This document shows positions 52,181 to 62,501 of a DNA stretch of 64,000 bases, piece by piece. Position 1 is the first letter of the stretch; each line of letters opens with the position of its first letter. The DNA comes from Amyelois transitella. Its lineage: Eukaryota; Arthropoda; Insecta; Lepidoptera; Pyralidae. The notes beneath the pieces were generated by a model, which did not search any database, had not been told where the DNA came from, and saw only the letters and a program-made list of their open reading frames with translations. The stretch is taken from contig NC_083529.1 of NCBI RefSeq assembly GCF_032362555.1, positions 3,720,001 through 3,784,000 on the forward strand. The letters are read 5' to 3'. The position numbers and the translations under genes were made by a program.

Positions 52181-55100
52181 ATGTTTCTGACCCGATCTGA
52201 GTACGACCGTGGTGTGAACACCTTCAGCCCAGAAGGGAGGCTGTTCCAAGTGGAATATGCCATTGAAGCTATTAAGCTGGGTTCCACAGCCATTGGAATA
52301 TGCACTTCGGAAGGAGTAGTTTTGGCTGTGGAGAAAAGGATTACGTCCCCTTTGATGGAGCCGACTACTATCGAGAAGATCGTAGAAGTTGATCGGCATA
52401 TCGCTTGCGCCGTATCGGGGCTGATGGCGGATTCTAGGTAAAGACCCAAATCCAAACTGACAAGCTTCCTTAACCTTAACAAGCACAAGTATGCAGTGAT
52501 CGTGGTAAATGAAAAGATAAAGTCTCTACTTCCTCTCTGGGGGAGAGGGTTCATTTTATGTATGTAATCTGGAAACCTTGCACAGTCAATGATTCAAGAG
52601 AATGTCAGTATAGTGCTCTTGTATATTTTGAATTAGTTGTGTGATTGGCTCATTTCTTATGGCGAAGGAATTATTAATCAGTTAAGTGCCCAACACAAAC
52701 ATTAAAGAAAATTCTACTTTATGAATTCAGCGCAGTAGATATTTTTATAATAAAATTCCTACAGCACATCTCAAGTGTCAATTTGAGGGTACACTTATTA
52801 GCTGGGTGCTATACCTAATTATTTGTTCTCTCTTTACACTTTTCAACTTGCCAACTCTTGAATAAATACAAATACAAAGGGAGAAAGAAAACTTTTATCC
52901 TGAAAAATTATAAAAATGGTATCTATTAATAGTAAACAACTATTTATCAACATTAAAATTGAACTTGACTAATGACTTGCACAATTAAAGATGTTATGTA
53001 ATTTCTTATAGAACACTGGTAGAGCGTGCCCGTGTAGAGTGCCAAAACCACTGGTTTGTGTACAACGAGCGTATGAGTGTGGAGTCATGCGCGCAGGCTG
53101 TCTCCAACCTCGCAATCCAGTTTGGGGATAGCGACGACGATAGCGGCACAGCCATGTCGAGACCATTTGGTGTAGCTGTCATGTTTGCAGGTTACAATTA
53201 ACTGTTTTCTAGTAATTTTTTAACTCATCTGTTTTCGATAGGCAATACATAAGTTGTTACAGGTTGGAGCACAAAACTTAATATAAAGTTTATATAAAAT
53301 TTTAGCCATTAATTTACCAAAACTAAAATTCAGTTGGTTTAATTAGAATACCTAATTTAATGCTAATGACAGATTACACAGATTAGTGTGCACTGGAATT
53401 GCATAATTAAATTCCTCCTGCACTATACAAATATAGGACAACACAGTGTGGGCAGAGATTCCATCTGTACATGGTCGATTTCCACCATGGGATTTGGAAT
53501 TCTCTCCCTGTATCTCTCTTGCCCCATACAAACAACTTAGGATTTTCAACATAAGAGTGACTAAGCATTATTTGAGCTTGTGTGCACCACCTTAGGACTC
53601 ATCTTGCTTACCACCTAACAGATTGAAGTCAATCGCACAAATTATTACATGTAAAACTAAATACCTCATTTAGTTACATATTCAGGGAATATGGAAAACT
53701 ATATAAGTTTTGTACAATTTTTAAAAGAGCTGACATAGTAATAATCACTATGTAGAATAGAATAGAATAGAATAGAATAGAATAGAATAGATTTATTTTC
53801 AAAATTGGATACAAGGTATCACTTATTGACGTCACATAACTTAAATCTAATTATAACTACTACCGCTTCCAAAGCGCATGTGTAGAAGAAGCGGCGGAAC
53901 AAACTACACTGCAGCATTTTCATAGGACGTCAATTTACAAATATAGATCTCTTAAATCTAAAGGAACGAATTTGCCGCCGTAAGGTTTAGACGTGTTTTG
54001 TATCGCTCCTTAAAAAAATAATTCTTCCACGGACAAACTTGTACATAAATTCTCGCAAACTATACATTATTTGGATAAATATCACGTGTGCTTTCACTCG
54101 ATAAACACAAAACAATAAAAACAATAGTGGACGTGAATATTTTGAAGTGCTAATTGGTTATTTACTCGACTCGATAAGCCGCCGACATCGTCCAGCGAGC
54201 TGCGCGTGAGTCATCATCGCACACAACATAGCAGCGACTGCCCCGTACCACGTTCTCGTCGCGCGAGCCGGACTCCCCTGTACTACGCTGCCGCCCGGCG
54301 AGTGTCGCCGCATCGACTGCCCGGTACCACGTTTTCGCCGTGCTAGCGATACAACGGTCGCTTTTGATCGAGGTTTGGTGGTAGAGGGATACACAATGTC
54401 TTCTACGGCAAAAAATCATCTATGTGCTGGCTGTCGTCAGGTGATAAGCGGCCGATTTATCTGCTGCTCTGTCACTTCTTGCATACAAATGTACGATCTA
54501 ACATGTGCCAAAGCTGCCAGTCTCACGACTAATGAATTAAAAGTATGGATCTGCCCAGAATGCCGTGCAACGAGGAGAAAAACTGGAGACACCTCAACAC
54601 CACTCCGCCCATCAACGTACGCGGTTCCCGAGTCTGAAAATGTTACAATGAGGAAGAAGTCCTCGCTTAAACCCCAGGACACCCAGGATGTCTCAATCAC
54701 GGAATCTATTAAAAAACTGACTGATGAAATTCGGGGTATGCGGTCAGATATGGATGTGTTTCGTACAGAGGTAACCACTCGTTTTGAAGACTTTTCAGCT
54801 AACCTGCTAGAAAAAGGGAACAGGATTGAGATTTTAGAGGAAAAGCAGGAAATTCTAGAACGAAGGAATTTAGATCTCGAAATCACAGTTCAGTCGCTTC
54901 AAGAGCGTATTGCTTTGATGTCCCAACAATCCCTCAGAAATGAAGCTGAGATCCTGGGAATCCATGAAGTTGCTGGTGAGGAGCCTTTACACTTGGCTTT
55001 AGTTACCGCTTCAAAGATAGGGCTGGATTTGGAGGCAAGCGACATCGATGAGGCCACCCGCGTTGGCCCCAAACGTAAGTCCACGAATCAAGCTTCTGAA

Positions 55101-58100
55101 GAGAACCGCCTTCCTCGTCCCATAGTGGTCCGCTTTACTACAAAGGCCAAGCGAGATAACTTCATATCTGCTGCTAAATCTAGAAGAACAGTGGAGAGCA
55201 AAGATATTGTTGAAAACGGACCTGTCCGCAAGATTTACGTAAATGAAAGACTGACAGCTGAGAATCGGCAGTTGTTTCGTGCAGCGAGAGCACGAGCTCA
55301 GGAGAGCGGTTTTAAATTCTGCTGGGTCAAAAATGGTTCAATTTACATCAAAAAACACGAAAGAAGCTCGGCATTACGAATTACATCTACAAACGACATT
55401 AATTGTTTGGGGGGGCCCGAGGCCGATGTCGCGCGTGCATCCATGGGACCGTCATACGCAGGACCCGTCAATCACACTTAGGGGGGCACCGCTCATGGGC
55501 CCTCTTCTGGTTAACATACCTACATTTAATTTCGCCATGTTAAGGCTTCTGTCGTTTTTAATGTCGTTTATAATTATAATTTTAATTCTACTTGTAACAG
55601 ATACGCCTAACGCTAAACTGTCTAACGCTAAATTTCTCAAATCTAAATATCCTTTTAATGACGTCAATTCCTGTCTCTACGAGTTAGTTATATTTCAATG
55701 TATGGCAGCATTGATCAAAACAATACAAAAATTAATTTTTTGGAGCCGGTTACGGCCACCTTAGAGTTGCTTTCTGAAATCGATGAATCTTTTAATATAT
55801 CATGCCATACTCTTGATTTTCCTGAACAATGTGAGAGACTGTTACCAACAAATAGTATCAAAGTACTGAATATAAATATAAGAAGTCTACAAAAAAACTT
55901 CAACGCATTCCTAATAGTATTAGCGAGGCTTAACATTAATTTTGACGCAATTGTATTTGCAGAATGCTGGCTTACTGATATATCCGTAATTCCCCAGATA
56001 ACCGGCTATTTATCGTTTCGTACAAGTAAGTTCATTAATAAGTGTGGTGGTGTAGTAATGTACATAAAGAGTTGTTGGTCGCCAGTTTTTACGGAATTAC
56101 CGCTTGATGAAGCTAATTGTGTGCTAGCTGACGTACCGAATGTATTCTCTATTTTAGGTATCTATAGGTCACCATCTTTCAAAGATACAACTCCATTTCT
56201 ACATTCTTTGGAATCATTAGTGGTAAATGTAAAGCAAAAAGCGCGTCTGATTATAACTGGTGATATTAATATTTGTGAACAAGGTCTCCAGGATAATAAT
56301 GATGATAAAATATCAGAATATACTTGTCTTATGGCCCAGTTGGGTTTTGTGCCAGCTATCACTGTCCCGACTAGAATTAATACTTGCCTAGACCATGTTT
56401 ACGTACCAAATCAGGGATCAACCACATCGATAGTATGTCGCACTGAGCTGACGGACCACCATGTAGAAATGGCGGCCGTTACTTTTAGCACTCCTGATAC
56501 AAGGACTACTAAGAATCGCTATCGCAGCAAAATCGATTACAAAGGTCTGACTGAGGATATTGACTCAATTGACTGGAAGGAAATTCTCGAAGGTACATGC
56601 CCAATTGATACTACAGAAAAATTCGATACTCTGTTAAGAGATGCTGTAGCTAAGCATACTAAGTTAGTTAAAGTGAGTCACTCGCAATTTAACATTCAGC
56701 CTTGGATGACACCAGGACTCATTAGGTGCGCAATTCACAAAGATAAACTTCATGCACAGGTTAGAAAAAATCCCGATAAAAAAGAGATTTATATAAGGTA
56801 TAGAAATTTTTATCAGAATCTCCTCAGAAAGCTCAAGTCGGATCATGACTCCAAACTGTTAAATGATAACCTGAACAATCCCAAGAAACTCTGGCAAAAC
56901 ATAGGCACAATTACACATACTCGTAAGCAGAAATCCAATTCATGCGATCTTATCAAAATTAAAAATTCCCCCTCGGAATCTCTGAACCACTGCAATGACT
57001 ATTTTTCTACAATTGGACAGACTCTGGCTAACAAAACTTTAACTGCAAGAAACGAAACTGAAGATGACTTATCTGCGCGCGTCAGACTAGCAGTGTCGGG
57101 TCCTTTTGAATCATTTTTTCTTGGTCCAACTGATGCTGACGAAGTTCTGTCTCGTATACAAAAGCTAAAATCCGATAGCGCACCCGGTCTGGATGGTATC
57201 ACAAATAGAATAATTAAATTAATAGGAAAAAACATTGCAGTTCCTTTGGCACATATTTTTAATCTTAGCTTTTCAACGGGCGTTTTTCCAGATATCTGGA
57301 AGACTGCAGCAGTGTCCCCGATCCATAAAAATGGTGCTAAGAACGAGCCAGTAAACTACAGACCTATCTCTCTCCTCAGTTCCTTGTCAAAAATTCTGGA
57401 AAGTCTAGTAAATACAAGGTTGATTTCCTTCCTGGACAAGCACAACTTAATAACAGAATCGCAGTTTGGATTTAGGAGGAACAAATCTACAGAGGATGCC
57501 ATTTCTCTTCTGGTGAATGAGGTCGCTTCGCATCTGGATAACGGGCGAGCTTGTATCGGCGCTTTTCTTGATTTAGCAAAGGCGTTTGACACTGTGTCTA
57601 TCAAAATACTTCTAAAAAAGCTAGAGATAATGGGTGTGAGAGGTATAGCCCTGAAATGGTTCACTAGCTATCTGAGTGATAGATATCAATGCGTGAGAGT
57701 GGAATCTGTACTAAGTCAACGCAAATCCGTACGTTTTGGAGTACCACAAGGGAGTATTTTGGGTCCCACACTATTTTTGGCCTATATAAATGATCTTCCC
57801 TCACTAGCAACTCCCCATAGTTCCATCATTTGCTACGCGGACGATACAGCAATTATATTCTCTGCTGAAAACTGGAAGAAGTGCCATGAAAAGGTTGATA
57901 AGGGCCTGTCTCAGGTTTCTAAGTGGTTGAGCGAAAACCTTCTTACCCTTAATGTCAAAAAAACCAAATTGATTTCTTTTTATAAAACAGCGATTTCTGC
58001 TCCGACACAATTTCCAAAAATCAAAATTCACAAATGTGCGGATTGCTTGACTTGTACAGATCCTAATTGCGAGGAGGTGGAATGGTCGCAGACAATTCGT

Positions 58101-59858
58101 TACCTGGGTATAACGCTCGATGAAAGGCTTAATTTCGCCGCTCACATTGACGTTGCGAGCGGAAGAGTCCGGAAATTGATTCATACCATGAAATTGCTAA
58201 GAGATGCAGCAAATTTCCAGTTGTTAAAGAGTGTGTATCTGGCCCTTTGTCAATCCATTTTAACGTATTGCATATCGGTGTGGGGTAGTGCAGCAATGAC
58301 ATACCTCATCAAACTGGAGCGTGCACAAAGATCAGTGCTAAAAGTAATGTTGCGAAAGTCTTTCCGACACCCTACTTCAGAGGTATATAAAGAGGCACAA
58401 GTCCTGAGTGTACGAAAACTTTACATCCTTAAGGTAACACTGGATAAACATAAACAAGTACAGAAACTGCCCAACTACAATGACTTGCTCCGAAGGCGAG
58501 TTTTTAGAGTGGAGCAACCTCTTGTCAATTCCGTGTTTGCACACCGGTTTGAACCATTCATTTCAAATTTTCTTTATAATAAAATGGTACGTCTTTGTAA
58601 CATAAAAGATGTGAGCCCTGGACTATGTAAACACATGGTTAGAGCTCTTTTGATGAACTGGGACTACGTTCAGACTGAGTTGATGTTGACGACTTTGAAG
58701 TAAACTTTTGATGCGTTGTCTTTCCCTATTTCCTTTTATTTTTATAAAATGTATAGTTTAAAATGGTAAACTAATAAACCTTATTGTTATTGGCTTTTTG
58801 TAAAACTCTGTTAATCGTATTTTTGGCTGCCACAGGACAGGCTTGCAGCCTAGTGTGGAGCCAACTGGCAAATTTTCAATGTAATAGTGTAAGTTATAAT
58901 AATAAATCATTCATTCATTCATTCAATCATTCATTCATTCATTCATTCATTCATTCAAATCGTGGACGAATGCACATTGTCTACATTAAAAAACATGTAT
59001 GAATGTAGACTGATGTAGTTATACAAGATGTAGCAATGAAATAATTTTTGCAATTATTTCTCACAGGTATTGACGAGAAAGGTCCCCAGCTGTTCCACAT
59101 GGACCCCAGTGGTACGTTCGTGCAGTATGATGCCAAGGCCATCGGTTCTGGTAGCGAGGGCGCTCAGCAGAGTTTGAAGGTAATAAAAGCATACTCCATT
59201 ATTACCAATATCTGTCTTTATTTATGTATCAATGTTTTTGCAACTTTAGAATGGGACCAGTGGCATCTTTCTGCAGAACCTTGACAAGAAGGATAAAGTT
59301 CAGAAAGATGATGATGATGCTGTTGACATGAACTCACTGATAGATCTCAATGTCTAACATACATACATATGGTCACGTCTATATCCCTTGCGGGGTAGAC
59401 AGAGCCAACAGTCTAGAAAAGCAGACTCAATGTCTAAATCTCTTAAATTATAAGAAACACATCACTATATAATCTTACTTAGTTATGAATCAATGTGAAG
59501 GTAATAAAATTAGTGTTGGTAGTTAATTATAGCAAACATAGGCCTCGAGATATTGTTGTGGAGGGTACAATTAGGAACATGCTTAGATGAGAAAGAGTAA
59601 TCTAAACTTACCTGATGAATAGATGAATTACATTCATGAGAATGTTTTTATAGTTAAAGTATATTTGTTTTACAGGAAGTATATCACAAGTCCATGACCT
59701 TGAAAGAAGCAATAAAGTCTGCACTCACGATTCTGAAGCAAGTTATGGAGGAGAAACTGTCGGAAAACAACGTGGAGGTGGTCACCATGACTCCGGCATC
59801 TATGTTCCATATGTTCACGAGGGAACAGTTGGCTGAGGTTATCAAGGACATTCCTTGA
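52181..59858 (+). CDS. PSMA5: proteasome subunit alpha type-5, 243 aa, 4 coding exons
   Basis: An alpha-ring subunit of the 20S proteasome core; structural, with the N-terminal tail gating the pore. Exons: 52181-52437, 53012-53190, 59067-59179, 59676-59858 (TGA). Phases close to 244 codons. Signature: [20 protein letters not shown] and [19 protein letters not shown], the alpha-type N-terminal segment with the VEYAIEAIK motif; then [62 protein letters not shown]. Length is near that of human PSMA5. Intron 2 (53191-59066) is swollen to 5.9 kb by a complete LINE. Intron 3 contains an exon-like segment (59250-59357). AATAAA at 59907 follows. It is convergent with the glutathione peroxidase gene. 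Confidence 0.96.
52490..52565 (+). mobile_element. RTE extreme 3' end, degraded
   Basis: GTATGCAGTGATCGTGGTAA then TCTCTGGGGGAGAGGGTTCA and TTTTATGTATG. In PSMA5 intron 1. Confidence 0.6.
53754..53960 (-). repeat. family B copy with (TAGAA)n tail
   Basis: (TAGAA)n at 53754-53793, then ACAAGGTATCACTTATTGAC, AGAAGAAGCGGCGGAACAAA and AGGACGTCAATTTACAA. The pentanucleotide run is the 3' tail when the element is read on the minus strand. Confidence 0.7.
54396..55481 (+). CDS. LINE ORF1: PHD-like finger, coiled coil, FP25K-like C-terminal domain (361 aa)
   Basis: RNA-binding/chaperone protein of the retrotransposon RNP. Residues about 10-57 form a PHD-type zinc finger (CAGC...CC...C...C...CPEC), in which the usual His is replaced in MYDLTC. 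Residues about 105-185 are a heptad-rich coiled coil ([20 protein letters not shown]). The C-terminus (about 270-345) has [35 protein letters not shown] and [15 protein letters not shown], typical of the FP-protein-like domain of many insect LINE ORF1s. The ATG at 54396 is the first in frame. No defects seen. Confidence 0.88.
   Translation: MSSTAKNHLCAGCRQVISGRFICCSVTSCIQMYDLTCAKAASLTTNELKVWICPECRATRRKTGDTSTPLRPSTYAVPESENVTMRKKSSLKPQDTQDVSITESIKKLTDEIRGMRSDMDVFRTEVTTRFEDFSANLLEKGNRIEILEEKQEILERRNLDLEITVQSLQERIALMSQQSLRNEAEILGIHEVAGEEPLHLALVTASKIGLDLEASDIDEATRVGPKRKSTNQASEENRLPRPIVVRFTTKAKRDNFISAAKSRRTVESKDIVENGPVRKIYVNERLTAENRQLFRAARARAQESGFKFCWVKNGSIYIKKHERSSALRITSTNDINCLGGPEADVARASMGPSYAGPVNHT
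55698..58703 (+). CDS. LINE ORF2: endonuclease/reverse transcriptase (1001 aa)
   Basis: APE-type endonuclease (about residues 50-290): [17 protein letters not shown] (catalytic Asn), VFAECWL (Glu), [45 protein letters not shown]. Reverse transcriptase (about 480-780): [73 protein letters not shown] near residue 713. A C-terminal Cys-rich segment [12 protein letters not shown] and a conserved WGSA...[11 protein letters not shown] follow. All catalytic residues are present and the frame is intact, so this copy may still be active. Closely related to the truncated LINE at 17766-21005. Confidence 0.93.
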   Translation: MYGSIDQNNTKINFLEPVTATLELLSEIDESFNISCHTLDFPEQCERLLPTNSIKVLNINIRSLQKNFNAFLIVLARLNINFDAIVFAECWLTDISVIPQITGYLSFRTSKFINKCGGVVMYIKSCWSPVFTELPLDEANCVLADVPNVFSILGIYRSPSFKDTTPFLHSLESLVVNVKQKARLIITGDINICEQGLQDNNDDKISEYTCLMAQLGFVPAITVPTRINTCLDHVYVPNQGSTTSIVCRTELTDHHVEMAAVTFSTPDTRTTKNRYRSKIDYKGLTEDIDSIDWKEILEGTCPIDTTEKFDTLLRDAVAKHTKLVKVSHSQFNIQPWMTPGLIRCAIHKDKLHAQVRKNPDKKEIYIRYRNFYQNLLRKLKSDHDSKLLNDNLNNPKKLWQNIGTITHTRKQKSNSCDLIKIKNSPSESLNHCNDYFSTIGQTLANKTLTARNETEDDLSARVRLAVSGPFESFFLGPTDADEVLSRIQKLKSDSAPGLDGITNRIIKLIGKNIAVPLAHIFNLSFSTGVFPDIWKTAAVSPIHKNGAKNEPVNYRPISLLSSLSKILESLVNTRLISFLDKHNLITESQFGFRRNKSTEDAISLLVNEVASHLDNGRACIGAFLDLAKAFDTVSIKILLKKLEIMGVRGIALKWFTSYLSDRYQCVRVESVLSQRKSVRFGVPQGSILGPTLFLAYINDLPSLATPHSSIICYADDTAIIFSAENWKKCHEKVDKGLSQVSKWLSENLLTLNVKKTKLISFYKTAISAPTQFPKIKIHKCADCLTCTDPNCEEVEWSQTIRYLGITLDERLNFAAHIDVASGRVRKLIHTMKLLRDAANFQLLKSVYLALCQSILTYCISVWGSAAMTYLIKLERAQRSVLKVMLRKSFRHPTSEVYKEAQVLSVRKLYILKVTLDKHKQVQKLPNYNDLLRRRVFRVEQPLVNSVFAHRFEPFISNFLYNKMVRLCNIKDVSPGLCKHMVRALLMNWDYVQTELMLTTLK
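59250..59357 (+). other. possible alternative terminal exon of PSMA5 (36 codons)
   Basis: After an acceptor-like TGCAACTTTAG the sequence reads [18 protein letters not shown], then [17 protein letters not shown] and TAA. The phase (0) matches the PSMA5 exon 3 donor at 59179. It would replace the normal last exon. It resembles a real acidic protein C-terminus, but I do not recognise it. A truncated SINE-A has since inserted at its stop codon. Confidence 0.35.
59346..59437 (-). repeat. 68-bp SINE-A 3' end with 12-bp target-site duplication
   Basis: Perfect CTCAATGTCTAA repeats at 59346-59357 and 59426-59437 enclose a strongly 5'-truncated SINE-A, whose TATG tail lies on the left. This fixes which end of the SINE is 3'. 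Confidence 0.92.
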
Positions 59859-59906
59859 GTTTACGTAGACCTGTTAGTGTAGTGACGTGGTCTATTCTCA
59901 TTTGAA

Positions 59907-59912
59907 AATAAA
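59907..59912 (+). promoter_or_regulatory. polyadenylation signal of PSMA5
   Basis: AATAAA 48 bases past the PSMA5 stop. Confidence 0.6.
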
Positions 59913-60981
59913 AAAAAAATCCTATTTCTTCAAAGTTTGGGGTGAGGTTGCCAGTAACATAACTTTAAGGATGGCAAAAAGGAAATAATTCTTTAACATA
60001 TAAGATGGACAGGCCACGTCAGTATAAGGAGTATGAAAGTATGTATTTTGTATTTATAGTAGTATTTGGAGTAAATTGTAACTATTTCTATATATGGTAA
60101 AATCTTGTTTTATATACATTTATAAACTGTATTTCTTTTACTATATATTTAATTTAGTTCACTTATAATATACCTTTTATTGTATTATTTTGAGATATCT
60201 TTAATAGTGATTGGTTCTCATCAAGTCAGAAATAAATGCAATTTAGTGCAAATATTACTAGTGGTGCGTATCTAAGTATCGGTAAGTATTCACTGTTTAA
60301 TAAAAAAAATCTGAGTAGTTTTGTTTATTATTTAGTTACCCTTTGAATGTAGTTAAAAAAAGTCTTATTAGTAAGTTTATTAGCGAATAAAAAAAGAATA
60401 AAACTACACGTGGTCATAGACTTTTCAAAAGCCTTACAAGTTAGCCTCAAAGTAAGTTCCAAACTTGTGTTACGAGACACTAACTCAACAATACTATATT
60501 TTATAATAAACCCGGGTTCGAATCCCGGCCTTGGCATGATGAAAAACGAACTGCGTGTAGTTGGTACTACTACACCGTTCAACACATCATGTGCTATAGA
60601 CTTCCCTTGAGGTTAACACTACATGTCACCAACAGATGATAGCGGCGATCCCAGAGCTGCAATGGAGCGAGAATAGTTCCAGGAACACTATACAGGACCT
60701 CTCCAAGTTGAGGCTGGGAAGACAGGCCAGCCAGACTGTGTGATTAGCTGGCTTTTTAAATACCAGCTGAATGTTTAAAATAATTGTTCAAGAATTAAAA
60801 AATTCAAACAAGTTTTTTTCCACCAAAATTCACCTTTTTTGAATGTGATGCTTAAAGATATTTTTTATTTGAATTATTTGTCTAATAAACTTGCTTTTAA
60901 AAATACGGGTGGTGCTAAATACCATCCTGAATGATATCTTATAATAAAAAAGAAAACAGTTGTTTTTTTAAAAGATGAGTT
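59913..60981. other. intergenic spacer between PSMA5 and the peroxidase gene
   Basis: AT-rich. It holds a short repeat at about 60430-60545 containing GGTTCGAATCCC (B-box-like, probably a SINE head) and TTAGCCTCAAAGTAAGTTCC, a word also found at 11546. No gene seen. Confidence 0.5.
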
Positions 60982-60987
60982 TTTATT
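60982..60987 (-). promoter_or_regulatory. candidate polyadenylation signal of the peroxidase gene
   Basis: AATAAA on the minus strand, about 400 bases past the stop at 61390. Confidence 0.4.
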
Positions 60988-61389
60988 ACAAAGTATTAAA
61001 TTACAAGAAAAAATATGTAATTGCACCATTTTCTTTAAAGTAGTTTTAGCTTAAAGCTATAATAATTTTCAAAATGTCTCTTTAATGTAAATAATATTTT
61101 CACCTAAAATATTCCCGAACCTAACTTTAAAAAACCAAATTTGTGCTTATGTCAATCTTATTCTAATACAATAGTCAAAAGGTTTAAGCCTTATGGAAAT
61201 AAAATAGTTTGTATTTTTAAGTTACAGCGGTATAACATGTTTATATCTGAACAGAAAGACTAGATGATATTAGCCACAATGCTATAAATTGGATATGTCT
61301 TGCACTAATGAACATTAGTATCTCCATACATATTATTACTTTGTATATAAGTAAAGGTATGTCCCCCTGCTGCCACCATTAAAACTTTA

Positions 61390-61903
61390 TCACAAGTACT
61401 TAACCAAAACGGGCTCCAACTCCATCGGGTCGACATTAGGCCCGAACCGTTCAACAGGGACGCCGTTCTTGTCGATGATAAATTTAGAGAAATTCCACTT
61501 AATAAAGTCGCCAAAAGTACCACTTTGTACTCTCTTTAAGAACTTCCACAAGGGATGTGTATTTTCACCGTTGACATCGATTTTTTCGAATACATCGAAT
61601 TTGACGCCGCGTTCTTTGGCAAAATTGAATATTTGTTTAGGGCTCCCAGGCTCTTGGCCGTTGAATTGGTTACAAGGGAATGCTAGGATTCTCACACCTT
61701 TGTTCGCATACTTTTCATACAACTCGTTCAGCTGTTGATAGTTTTTGTCTGTGAGCCCACATTGGGAAGCAACGTTGACAATGACTAGAACATAGCCTTT
61801 GTATTTGTCCAGTTTGACTTCGTTTCCTTGAATGTCGCGGACTGTAAAACCGTATACAGTTGTGGCTGTCTCGTCATTCTCTTGTTTTTCTGGTTCTTGC
61901 TTA
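61390..61903 (-). CDS. GPx: glutathione peroxidase (phospholipid hydroperoxide type, Cys form), main exon; first exon unresolved
   Basis: A thiol peroxidase reducing (lipid) hydroperoxides, in insects usually with thioredoxin. The exon from acceptor TTCTCTTTCAG (exon start 61903) to TGA at 61390 encodes 171 residues. Segments: TTVYGFTVRDIQGNEVKLD, GYVLVIVNVASQCGLT (peroxidatic Cys in place of Sec), LAFPCNQFNGQEPG (second Cys and Gln), FDVFEKIDVNG and KWNFSKFIIDKNG (Trp/Asn). The catalytic tetrad Cys-Gln-Trp-Asn is complete. The exon needs two bases from an upstream exon and has no in-frame ATG, so the N-terminus is elsewhere. One phase-compatible candidate is 62551-62502 ([11 protein letters not shown]...), but it overlaps the JHEH last exon. 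Confidence 0.92.
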
Positions 61904-62501
61904 CTGAAAGAGAAGAAATATAAGTAAATCAAAATAAAAATCTCCAAAATAATACAGTAAAAACTTCTTTAATTTTTTTTTTAAATTGAATTATGACATT
62001 AACTAGAAAACATTATCTGCCAGTCGACAAAGATCTTTGTTGTCATACCAATCAGAGTGATATTGAAAAGTAATGTTAAGTTTATCTTATAGATAGTGCA
62101 ACAAAGGAGTTTAAACAATGTTACAAATTGATATCAGTATTACATTGGTGTCAAATAAATATTTAAGCGACAAAGGGACGGCAAGTTAGCACAAAAGGAA
62201 AAGAGTTTATATCTGTTATGTATGGATACTCATATCATAAATTGATGACGTTATCTTACACAAACTTCGACTGACATACTTGAAAATAAATTTTCTGTTT
62301 TCTTTGTCTTAATTATGATAAGCGACACAGTGGACATACAAAAAGATGTCATTGCATAAAGAAACGGTGAAAGAGTATGTACTAAAAGTTGAATAGTATA
62401 AGTTGAAGAATTGGAATAAAATTGCCGCATGTAGCGTAATGTGCTGAGACAGTCGTATACGGTTGCACCATACAATACTCTCATCGAGGCAACCAATATA
62501 C

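Larger units (their letters stand above)
54100..58957 (+). mobile_element. complete CR1/Daphne-like non-LTR retrotransposon in PSMA5 intron 2
   Basis: 5'UTR (from about 54100), ORF1 (54396-55481), a 216-base spacer, ORF2 (55698-58703), 3'UTR and an (ATTC)n tail at 58907-58957. Both ORFs are open from start to stop. The 5' boundary is approximate because no target duplication could be fixed by eye. Confidence 0.88.

Noticed and set aside
53754-53793. CRISPR-like short regular repeats
   Set aside because: A pentanucleotide microsatellite at a retroposon tail. No spacers, and the genome is eukaryotic.
60510-60540. tRNA gene suggested by GGTTCGAATCCC
   Set aside because: Only the B-box/T-arm is recognisable; there is no acceptor or anticodon arm, so it is a SINE head.
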